The position numbers and the translations under genes are program-made. The notes beneath the pieces were generated by a model. It saw nothing but the letters and a program-made list of their open reading frames with translations, made no database searches and was not told the origin of the DNA. From an uncultured Prevotellaceae bacterium (lineage in GTDB: Bacteria; Bacteroidota; Bacteroidia; Bacteroidales; Muribaculaceae), in contig CALGGO010000107.1 in NCBI GenBank assembly GCA_937916085.1, positions 1 to 20,591 of the forward strand: a stretch of DNA of 20,591 bases, written 5' to 3'. Shown here piece after piece: positions 14,882 through 20,591 of this stretch. Position 1 is the first letter of the stretch. Every line of letters starts with the position of its first letter.

Positions 14882-14913
14882 GTGTTAAGTTGTAAGTGTA
14901 AAGTGTTAAGTGA
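14879..14913. repeat. (TAAGTGT)n array starting at the gmd stop codon
   Basis: Units TAAGTGT, TAAGTTG, TAAGTGT, AAAGTGT, TAAGTGA. The gmd stop TAA (14879-14881) is the first three bases. A small hairpin (AGCCGC 14914-14919, GCGGCT 14924-14929) follows, with a T-rich tail that could terminate weakly. Confidence 0.9.
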
Positions 14914-14950
14914 AGCCGCTTGTGCGGCTGTGTTTCTTTTCCTCTTGTTT

Positions 14951-15118
14951 TTCTTGCCTTCTTGTTTTCTTGTCTTCTTGTCTTCTTGTTTTCTTGTTTT
15001 CTTGTCTTCTTGTTTTCTTGTTTTCTTGTCTTCTTGTTTTCTTGTCTTCTTGCCTTCTTGTTTTCTTGTCTTCTTGTCTTCTTGTCTTCTTGTCTTCTTG
15101 TTTTCTTGTCTTCTTGTT
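14951..15118. repeat. TTCTTGTY octamer array upstream of fcl
   Basis: Twenty-one tandem 8-bp units TTCTTGTC, TTCTTGTT or TTCTTGCC, ending 13 bp before the fcl ATG. Because 8 is not a multiple of 3, all three + frames are open across it and read the same FLVFLSSC-like peptide. That makes a spurious N-terminal extension of fcl back to a GTG at 14910. Confidence 0.95.
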
Positions 15119-15131
15119 ATCTATAAAAAAG

Positions 15132-16208
15132 ATGGATAAAAATTCTAAAATTTACGTTGCTGGGCATCGGGGATTGGTAGGCTCGGCGATTTGGAAAAGC
15201 CTTGAGAAAAAGGGTTATACTAATCTAATTGGGCGCACTCACAGCGAACTTGACCTGATGGATGCTGTGGCGGTGCGTCGGTTTTTTGATGAAGAGCAGC
15301 CTGAGTATGTGGTACTTGCCGCCGCTCATGTGGGTGGTATCATGGCAAACCTCAAGTATCGTGCCGACTTTATCTACCAAAACCTGCAGATTCAGCAGAA
15401 TGTGATAGGGGAGAGCTGGCGGCATGGCGTGAAGAAATTGCTCTTCCTGGGTAGTACCTGCATCTATCCCCGTGAGGCACCGCAGCCCATTCCCGAGACA
15501 GCATTGCTCACTGCGCCTTTGGAATATACCAACGAGCCTTACGCAATAGCCAAAATTGCTGGCTTGAAGATGTGCGAGAGTTTCAATTTGCAATATGGCA
15601 CCAACTATATCGCTGTGATGCCCACTAACCTCTATGGTCCCAACGACAACTTCAACCTTGAGACCAGCCATGTGATGCCGGCGATGATACGCAAGATGCA
15701 CCTCGCCAAGATGCTTAACGAGGGCAACTGGGACGCACTGCGTGCCGACCTTGACAGCCGCCCGGTGGAAGGCATCGACGGCAAGGCTCCGCAAGAGGAG
15801 ATTGAGACGTTGCTCGGCCGCTATGGCATCAACCGCGAGCGGCTCAATCTGTGGGGCACGGGCGCTCCCATCCGCGAATTCTTATGGAGCGAGGATATGG
15901 CAGATGCCAGTGTCTATTGCCTTGAGCATATCGACTTCGACGACGTGCGCGGCACCGACCCCGAAGTGCGCAACTGCCACATCAACATAGGCAGCGGCAA
16001 AGAGATAACAATCAAGCGGCTAGCTGAACTTGTTCAGGAAACTGTGGACTATAAGGGAATCATAGAGTGGGACAGCACAAAACCCGACGGCACCCTGCGC
16101 AAACTCACTGATGTCTCAAAACTCCACTCCCTCGGTTGGCATCACACGATGGAGATAGAAAACGGCGTGCCAGCACTATATCACTGGTATCTATCAAGCA
16201 TTGGATAA
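15132..16208 (+). CDS. fcl: GDP-L-fucose synthase
   Basis: 358 residues from the ATG at 15132, which is preceded by an A-rich leader (ATAAAAAAG). Epimerises and reduces GDP-4-keto-6-deoxymannose with NADPH to GDP-L-fucose. Motifs: GHRGLVG (11-17), AAHVGGI, GSTCIYP (107-113) with Ser108, and YAIAK (Tyr137, Lys141). MPTNLYGPNDNFNLETSHV and WGTGAPIREFLW follow. A charged insertion at about 195-233 (MLNEGNW to LLGRYGI) is of the kind seen in Bacteroidota Fcl. With gmd it completes the pathway; no glycosyltransferase follows. It ends at a terminator hairpin. Confidence 0.96.
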   Translation: MDKNSKIYVAGHRGLVGSAIWKSLEKKGYTNLIGRTHSELDLMDAVAVRRFFDEEQPEYVVLAAAHVGGIMANLKYRADFIYQNLQIQQNVIGESWRHGVKKLLFLGSTCIYPREAPQPIPETALLTAPLEYTNEPYAIAKIAGLKMCESFNLQYGTNYIAVMPTNLYGPNDNFNLETSHVMPAMIRKMHLAKMLNEGNWDALRADLDSRPVEGIDGKAPQEEIETLLGRYGINRERLNLWGTGAPIREFLWSEDMADASVYCLEHIDFDDVRGTDPEVRNCHINIGSGKEITIKRLAELVQETVDYKGIIEWDSTKPDGTLRKLTDVSKLHSLGWHHTMEIENGVPALYHWYLSSIG

Positions 16209-16212
16209 TAAA

Positions 16213-16249
16213 AATCGCCAGCGGCAGATGTGTTGCTGGCGATTCTTTA
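16213..16249. terminator. Hairpin between convergent fcl and the DUF3127 gene
   Basis: AATCGCCAGC (16213-16222) and GCTGGCGATT (16235-16244) form a perfect 10-bp stem with a 12-nt loop, flanked by A-rich and T-rich sequence. It is probably bidirectional. Confidence 0.75.
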
Positions 16250-16264
16250 TATGTTGATAGACCT

Positions 16265-16657
16265 TTAGAAAGGCAGGTCGTCTTCTTGAGATTGTTCAAA
16301 ATTCATGTCGGGGGCTGGTGGAGCAGGAGCTTCTGCTGCTGGTGGAGCATCGTTTACTAGTGCTGGTGCGGTGGGAGCAGTTGCATTCTCGTCAATCTTT
16401 TCGGCCTTCCATCCACGAATGTCGGTGTAGTAACGTCCTTGATACTCACGGCAGTCGATGTCGAAACTGAGTGTAATCATGTCGCCCACGTTGAGGGGGA
16501 ACTGGTCGGCGCGGTCACCAAAGAAGTCAAAATAAATTTTGCGTGGAAAACTGTCGAGAGTCTCGAGCAGATAGTTCTGCTTTTTCCAGGGGTTGCCAGC
16601 CTTAGAAGTGCCGCTCTGCAGGTCAAACTTCTGTATAATCTTACCTTTTACTTCCAT
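16265..16657 (-). CDS. DUF3127 OB-fold protein with SSB-like acidic tip
   Basis: 130 residues. Residues 1-88 match DUF3127, an OB-like domain of Bacteroidota (MEVKGKIIQKFDLQSGTSKAG, KKQNYLLETLDSFPRKIYFDFFG, YYTDIRGWKAEKI). Residues 92-118 are an Ala/Pro-rich disordered linker. The end, QEDDLPF, has the acidic-then-hydrophobic form of the SSB C-terminal tip that recruits DNA-repair partners. Single-strand DNA binding is inferred from this layout, not proven. It has its own probable -7 box upstream and converges on fcl. Confidence 0.85.
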   Translation of the reverse strand: MEVKGKIIQKFDLQSGTSKAGNPWKKQNYLLETLDSFPRKIYFDFFGDRADQFPLNVGDMITLSFDIDCREYQGRYYTDIRGWKAEKIDENATAPTAPALVNDAPPAAEAPAPPAPDMNFEQSQEDDLPF

Positions 16658-16707
16658 TTTACTTGTGTTTTATGATGTTATTGTTTATGCGTTTTTGAAA
16701 AGTTGTG

Positions 16708-16715
16708 CAAAGTTA
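16708..16715 (-). promoter_or_regulatory. -7 box upstream of the DUF3127 gene
   Basis: TAACTTTG on the - strand matches TAnnTTTG, but the -33 at the right distance reads TTTC, so the match is partial. It lies 51 bp upstream of the ATG. Confidence 0.5.
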
Positions 16716-16792
16716 GTCAATCATTTTGTTTAATGAAAATATTGCGCGATGAAATTATTAACAATTTTGTTTTTTATATTTTAAAGGAGTAA

Positions 16793-16829
16793 TCGAGCAA
16801 TCGATAAGTCGAGCAATCGATCAGTCGAG
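16793..16829. repeat. TCGA-centred tandem repeat
   Basis: Two 16-bp units (TCGAGCAATCGATAAG and TCGAGCAATCGATCAG) plus TCGAG, that is an 8-bp period with a TCGA core. It lies in the 279-bp space (16658-16936) between the amidase and DUF3127 genes. Beyond this repeat, the -7 box, a terminator and a 19-bp direct repeat at 16899-16935, nothing else is visible there. Confidence 0.8.
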
Positions 16830-16856
16830 TATTTGTCATAGCCTAATGAATGTTGG

Positions 16857-16894
16857 AAAAAACCAGCCTTGCGGTGTGAGACTGCAAGGCTGGT
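16857..16894 (-). terminator. Terminator of the PD40-amidase operon
   Basis: ACCAGCCTTGC (16862-16872) and GCAAGGCTGGT (16884-16894) form a perfect 11-bp stem with an 11-nt loop; on the - strand T residues follow. It is 43 bp after the amidase stop. Confidence 0.9.
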
Positions 16895-16936
16895 AGTAGG
16901 GGAGAGAGTAGTGGAGAGGGGAGAGAGTCGTGGAGT

Positions 16937-19486
16937 TTATTGGTTTCCAAGCAGGATGTTGTAAACCGAAGTGACATCTGCGCTGGTGATATTGCCGTCA
17001 CCATTCTGGTCGGCGTTCACTACGCCAGTGTAATCATTGTTGAGCATAATGTTGTAGAGCAATGTAACATCGGTGGCGGTAACATTGCCGTCGCCGTTGA
17101 CATCGCCTGGAATCGCTGTAGAATTTGGCATGTCGTCAACCGAGGCGGTCTGCACGGCGGTGCGGTCGTAGTGTACATACTTGATGTTGCCAAACAAGAT
17201 GTCGCCGTCCCAAGCTTGAACTGGCAGCAGCTCGTCGTTCTCGTCATACTCCTCGTCGGTATTGTAGTGACGCAGGTAGAACGAGTCGTAGCACCACTGC
17301 TGGCTTGCGCCAACCTCGTCGCCATCACCGGTGAAGTGCACGAATGGTTCATTATAGATGTCGAACGCCATCGTCTTCCATCCGCGGTAGTCCATTACTA
17401 CATGCTCGTTCTGGATGAGTCCTGATGCACCTGTGCCTTTGAGGCGCACCATGTGGCAAACCTGGTTGTTTGAGCCATCGGCAAAGAACTCACATTGCAG
17501 CACAGCGTCGTAGCTGTCGGTGAGGTAGTTGTTCTGGCTGTAGCTGCGGTACTCGCGTATCTGCCAGGGACCGTCGCAGTCCTGGTTGAACTCGTAGTGG
17601 AGCAGGTAGGACTTGGTGAGGTCGGTGCGTGGCACGGTGTTGGTGAGGGTGATATAATTAGAGTTTTCTTCAGCCACACCATCCTTCGAGGTGGTGTGGG
17701 TTGTAGAACCCGAGCCATCAGGACTCCACCAGTGGTTCAATACCGAGCCGTCCTCAATCATAGTGTAGTCGAGCACTGGACGGTACTCTGTCATGAAGCG
17801 GATATACTGTGTGATGTTGCTGGTGTTGCCCGAGAGGTCGGTGAAGGTGCCGTTAATCTTCACTCGGTAGGTCTTGTCGAGCTTGAGGTCGGCGTTGGGA
17901 TAGAAATGGATTACCGAAGCGTCGCGCACTACCATGTGTGTGATTACGCCTTCCACCATCTCACCGTCGGCGCACTCGAGAGTAATCACCTCGGTGGCGT
18001 CATCGTCGTTCCATGCGAGTTCCTCGTTGAATTCCACGCGGATGGCAGGGCGAAGGGTGTAGAGCATTGTCTCGCCCTCAACAGGAGTGCTATTGGCGAT
18101 GTAAGGAGCCTCAACGTCGGCAGGCACTGTCATGAAGTTGAACACGTAGTTGCCGCCTTCCTCGCCGTCGCCGTCACCGTCAAGCAGCTGGTTGGTCTGC
18201 GCGTTTCGTGCTATGCTACCATCGATGGTGATAGTGTAGCTCATGTCGTCGAGCAGCTGGTTGAGGACGATGCGCAGGGTGTAGTCATTGTCCCACGAGA
18301 GTGTTACATTGCCATTGTGGTTGATTGAGAACGCTTGTTCAACACTTTCTTGGTTCATCTTGCGTGAGAATGTGAGCACCATGTCGTTGAGAATCTTCAC
18401 GGCATCGGGGTTGCTGATGTTGTTAGACGACACTACGGCAGGAGCATTTGATGTAAGCTCAACGTTTGCCCATGTCACGTTGTCGCCAGCGAGACCTTGA
18501 GTGTCGTAGTTCAGTGTCACGGTGCGGGTGGCGCTGGTGTAGCCAGGGCAGGTGTAGGTGATTTCGTAGGTCTCGCCAGGTGTCAGCCCCTCAAAGAGGA
18601 AGAAACCATTGTGAACAAGATCCTTACTGTTTACATAGTTGTGGAACAGCGACTCGTAGCTGTCGGTGACGATAGTCTGTCCGTTGCAGGTCACGCTCAC
18701 GTTGTCGATGGGCTGACCGTTCTCGCTGTTTTTCACAACGCCGGCGAGCATCACCTTCTCGGGACGGTCGAGGTCGCGATACTCCATGATAGAGCGGAAG
18801 GTGCCGAACGCCTCTAGGCGCTTGTAGCTCTCGTTGATATTGAGGGCCTGCTGCATGGGCAGGGTGTGGAAACCACCTTCGCTGAGCAGCGACGCCATGT
18901 TGGTGCGGCGGTTCACCGAGAGGTATGGGTACTGGTTGGTGTGGGTGGTGGGAGTGGGGTCATACCAGCAGCGGTCGTACCAATTGCCACGAGTAGTGGT
19001 CTCATACATCACACTGGTGAGGTTGGGAGTGAGGATTTCGCCATAGGCCTTGCCGCCGTGAGGTGTCTTCTCAATCTCCACGCCGTTTTTGCGCCATCCG
19101 CCAAAGAGCATCAGCGTGCTATTGGTGTTGGCACCGGCATCGCTGTGGATGGAGTAGAAGAAGTCGGCTCCCCAGGCGTTTGCCATGTCAGAGCGTTCCT
19201 CGAGGCTCACCTCGGTATTGTCGTCCTCACGGGTCATTTGAATGTTGCTGGTTGTGGCAGTGGTGTATTCCATGAGGTATTCACGGGTGGCGAGTCCCAC
19301 GCGCAGCACCTTCTGTGCCTCGGTGTAGCCATACATACCCATATTCTCGGTCTTGCTGTGACCTGGGTCTATCCATAGCTTAAAGTCGCCCCAGTCGGCT
19401 TTCTCTTGGTCTTGTGCGTTAACAACTGGTGTTGTCGCGAAGCAGCCAATAGCAGCTACTATCGCTAGTTTCATAAAGTTTTTCAT
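16937..19486 (-). CDS. Secreted N-acetylmuramoyl-L-alanine amidase with Ig-like modules and dockerin-like C-terminus
   Basis: 849 residues from the ATG at 19486; the ORF runs 12 bases further to a TTG, which is unlikely as the start. Signal peptide MKNFMKLAIVAAIGCF to VNAQ. Numbering below is from the TTG. Amidase_3-like domain about 38-240 with zinc/catalytic residues His47 (DPGHS), Glu60 (YTEAQ), His118 (SIHSDA) and Glu207 (LSEGGF): it should cut the MurNAc-L-Ala bond of peptidoglycan. A carboxypeptidase-regulatory-like module is at about 250-345. Two Ig-like (Big_5-like) modules are at about 350-460 and 465-570, each with a VxFxxxL-type strand. A beta-sandwich region is at about 575-785. 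Residues 798-852 hold two dockerin-type EF repeats (GDVNGDGNVTATDVTLLYNI and ADQNGDGNITSADVTSVYNI). It starts 8 bp after the PD40 gene, so an operon. Confidence 0.88.
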   Translation of the reverse strand: MKNFMKLAIVAAIGCFATTPVVNAQDQEKADWGDFKLWIDPGHSKTENMGMYGYTEAQKVLRVGLATREYLMEYTTATTSNIQMTREDDNTEVSLEERSDMANAWGADFFYSIHSDAGANTNSTLMLFGGWRKNGVEIEKTPHGGKAYGEILTPNLTSVMYETTTRGNWYDRCWYDPTPTTHTNQYPYLSVNRRTNMASLLSEGGFHTLPMQQALNINESYKRLEAFGTFRSIMEYRDLDRPEKVMLAGVVKNSENGQPIDNVSVTCNGQTIVTDSYESLFHNYVNSKDLVHNGFFLFEGLTPGETYEITYTCPGYTSATRTVTLNYDTQGLAGDNVTWANVELTSNAPAVVSSNNISNPDAVKILNDMVLTFSRKMNQESVEQAFSINHNGNVTLSWDNDYTLRIVLNQLLDDMSYTITIDGSIARNAQTNQLLDGDGDGEEGGNYVFNFMTVPADVEAPYIANSTPVEGETMLYTLRPAIRVEFNEELAWNDDDATEVITLECADGEMVEGVITHMVVRDASVIHFYPNADLKLDKTYRVKINGTFTDLSGNTSNITQYIRFMTEYRPVLDYTMIEDGSVLNHWWSPDGSGSTTHTTSKDGVAEENSNYITLTNTVPRTDLTKSYLLHYEFNQDCDGPWQIREYRSYSQNNYLTDSYDAVLQCEFFADGSNNQVCHMVRLKGTGASGLIQNEHVVMDYRGWKTMAFDIYNEPFVHFTGDGDEVGASQQWCYDSFYLRHYNTDEEYDENDELLPVQAWDGDILFGNIKYVHYDRTAVQTASVDDMPNSTAIPGDVNGDGNVTATDVTLLYNIMLNNDYTGVVNADQNGDGNITSADVTSVYNILLGNQ

Positions 19487-19494
19487 AGCTGCTA

Positions 19495-20337
19495 TCAATA
19501 ATTGAGGTTAATAATGTAGATTGCACCATCGGTGTCGTTGTCGAAGGCAAGTTTGGTGCCGTCGGGCGACACGGCGATAGTCACGGGAATAACATCGCTG
19601 TTAGGGGTGATGTTGAATGTGTTGCCGTTGTCAATGTTCACGCAGTAGATGTCGCTGCCTATGAAACGGTGGCCGTCGTCGGCGATGAGCGTCATCATCA
19701 GGTTATGGCTGTCGGGCAGCCAAGAGGCGTGAGAACCCTTACCAAGGCTCACGAGTCCTGTGCCGTCGGCATTGCACACAAAGAGGCCTTTGGTCACGAT
19801 TTGGAACGCGATTTTGGTGCCGTCGGGCGAGAGGGCGGGGTTGATTACCCAGTTGCCGGCATAGTCGCTGAGGCCGTCAATCTTGGTTGTGGCATTCTGT
19901 GGCTCGTCGAGCATGATTTGGAGCGCATTGGTCGCTCCAAGCACCGTTGAGCGTTTGAGGTTGCGGCTTGCAGGTGCCACTTCTTGAATTTTTCCTGTGG
20001 CGGCGTTCACACGCTCGATGCGTGTCATGCGCTTTTGGTTCTCGATAGAGTAGGGGGTGCTCAGGATTTCCTGATTGCTCCCCCAGCGCATCTGGTAGCC
20101 GGCACCAGGAGCTTGCGAGATTTGGCGCAGGTCGGCGCCGTTGGCTTGCGCCACCCAGATTCCAACGAAGTTGTCGCCGGTGACTGCGATTTGCGAGCCG
20201 TCGGGAGACCATGTGGGAGCCATGAGTCCCTGTTCCGCCTTGATGAGCAGTTGTGGCTCGCTCCAGGAGGTGGGCTGTGCCACGAGGCTGCCGCATGACA
20301 GCAATGCTGCTGCCGCAATGATTAGTTTTCTTTTCAT
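19495..20337 (-). CDS. Exported PD40/TolB-like beta-propeller protein
   Basis: 280 residues. The N-terminus MKRKLIIAAAALLSCGSLVAQ is a signal peptide; a lipobox-like LLSC at residues 12-15 makes a lipoprotein possible, with cleavage at VAQ as the alternative. At least three PD40 blades are visible: PTWSPDGSQIAVTGDN (about 41-56), NPALSPDGTKIAFQIV (about 166-181) and IAVSPDGTKLAFDND (about 253-267). Such propellers bind proteins in the envelope. It is the first gene of a pair with the amidase 8 bp downstream, so a role as partner or targeting factor for that enzyme is inferred. No catalytic motif. Confidence 0.8.
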   Translation of the reverse strand: MKRKLIIAAAALLSCGSLVAQPTSWSEPQLLIKAEQGLMAPTWSPDGSQIAVTGDNFVGIWVAQANGADLRQISQAPGAGYQMRWGSNQEILSTPYSIENQKRMTRIERVNAATGKIQEVAPASRNLKRSTVLGATNALQIMLDEPQNATTKIDGLSDYAGNWVINPALSPDGTKIAFQIVTKGLFVCNADGTGLVSLGKGSHASWLPDSHNLMMTLIADDGHRFIGSDIYCVNIDNGNTFNITPNSDVIPVTIAVSPDGTKLAFDNDTDGAIYIINLNY

Positions 20338-20447
20338 TGGCTTTTTTGTGTTAAATGGTTAATTTATTGATTGGTTTATAGAATAAAAAGATGTTTTTCG
20401 GTGTGTTTTTATTTCATTTGCTAAGGTAAGGCTTATTTTTGAATTGG

Positions 20448-20455
20448 CAAAATTA
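20448..20455 (-). promoter_or_regulatory. Possible -7 box of the PD40-amidase operon
   Basis: TAATTTTG on the - strand fits TAnnTTTG. The -33 region reads TTTC rather than TTTG. It would give a leader of about 100 nt before the ATG at 20337. Confidence 0.4.
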
Positions 20456-20491
20456 TTTTAGGTTTTTTTAGAAAAGTGAGAGATCTCGGCG

Positions 20492-20539
20492 ACAACGTCG
20501 CAACATTTAGACAAGAAACAACGCCGCAATATTTAGACA
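20492..20539. repeat. Degenerate direct repeat ending in TTTAGACA
   Basis: Two 22-bp copies (20492-20513 and 20518-20539), both starting ACAACG and ending TTTAGACA, with a 26-bp period and two mismatches. Repeated ends closing in CA recall insertion-sequence termini with several transposase sites, but no transposase is seen. Confidence 0.6.
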
Positions 20540-20591
20540 GTCCCTATGTTTGCAAACTCAAAAGCAAACATAAGGACTTTTTCTTGTTTTT
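20540..20591 (+). terminator. Orphan terminator-like hairpin
   Basis: Left arm 20540-20553 (GTCCCTATGTTTGC) and right arm 20564-20577 (GCAAACATAAGGAC) pair over 13 of 14 positions with a 10-nt loop, followed by TTTTTCTTGTTTTT. It points rightward, but no + strand gene lies upstream; the 254 bp after the PD40 start holds only AT-rich sequence and the direct repeat. It may be a leader attenuator or the end of a small RNA. Confidence 0.6.

Noticed and set aside
14951..15118. Octamer and heptamer arrays as CRISPR
   Set aside because: Units are 7-8 bp with no unique spacers and no cas genes nearby.
14910..15131. Leu/Phe/Ser/Cys-rich hydrophobic N-terminus for fcl, which looks like membrane segments
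   Set aside because: It is translation of the TTCTTGTY array, the same in all three frames. The family start GHRGLVG region fits the ATG at 15132.
17495..18328. + strand ORF (277 codons) opposite the amidase
   Set aside because: Val/His/Glu-rich shadow without start context or domain; the amidase/Ig-like frame is well supported.
19487..19498. TTG at 19498 as the amidase start, overlapping the PD40 stop
   Set aside because: The ATG at 19486 gives a normal signal peptide and 8-bp spacing, with no need for a rare start.

Overview
The window looks like a chromosomal segment from a gut-type member of the Bacteroidales (Bacteroidota), probably near Prevotellaceae or Muribaculaceae. The evidence is: Bacteroidota-type promoters (TTTG, 19-20 bp, TAnnTTTG) before several genes; almost no Shine-Dalgarno sequences; a SusE/SusF-like secreted protein with a sorting-type C-terminal tail; an UpxY/NusG-like antiterminator; a short-LID adenylate kinase; and a DUF3127 protein. 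No rRNA, tRNA, CRISPR array or intact mobile element was seen.

Layout. On the + strand: a secreted carbohydrate-binding-type protein (73-1899) with a clear terminator; a single ORF encoding hypoxanthine phosphoribosyltransferase fused to adenylate kinase (2028-3170); hemW (3305-4558), which carries two in-frame copies of a GC-rich palindromic repeat; and a DUF3857/transglutaminase-fold protein (4622-6655). On the - strand: a small lipoprotein (6720-7184), a serpin fused to a TonB C-terminal domain (7247-8893), a metallophosphoesterase/PQQ-propeller fusion (8913-10754) and yraN (10939-11313). Then come DUF2461 (+, 11480-12154), nadE (-, 12182-13039) and a sugar-nucleotide cluster on +: UpxY-like antiterminator (13155-13736), gmd (13802-14881) and fcl (15132-16208), which together make GDP-L-fucose. 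The right part is on -: a DUF3127 OB-fold protein with an SSB-like acidic tip (16265-16657), a large amidase with Ig-like modules and a dockerin-like C-terminus (16937-19486), and a PD40 beta-propeller protein only 8 bp upstream of it (19495-20337). The right edge holds a degenerate direct repeat and an orphan terminator.

The least expected signal is intergenic. After three unrelated genes (adk end, gmd, yraN) the stop codon TAA is itself the first TAA of a (TAAGTGT)n heptamer array. In each case the next co-directional gene is preceded by another simple array ending at or a few bases before its start codon: inverted heptamers before hemW, TTCTTGTY octamers before fcl, and CATTCTG then TTTTTCG heptamers before the phosphoesterase. 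Together with the repeat inside hemW, this suggests an active process in this genome that generates or spreads short repeats and shapes gene junctions. The serpin-TonB protein and the hpt-adk fusion are the most unusual protein architectures. Several start codons were moved downstream of the longest ORF because a promoter -7 box overlaps or lies just before the longer start.
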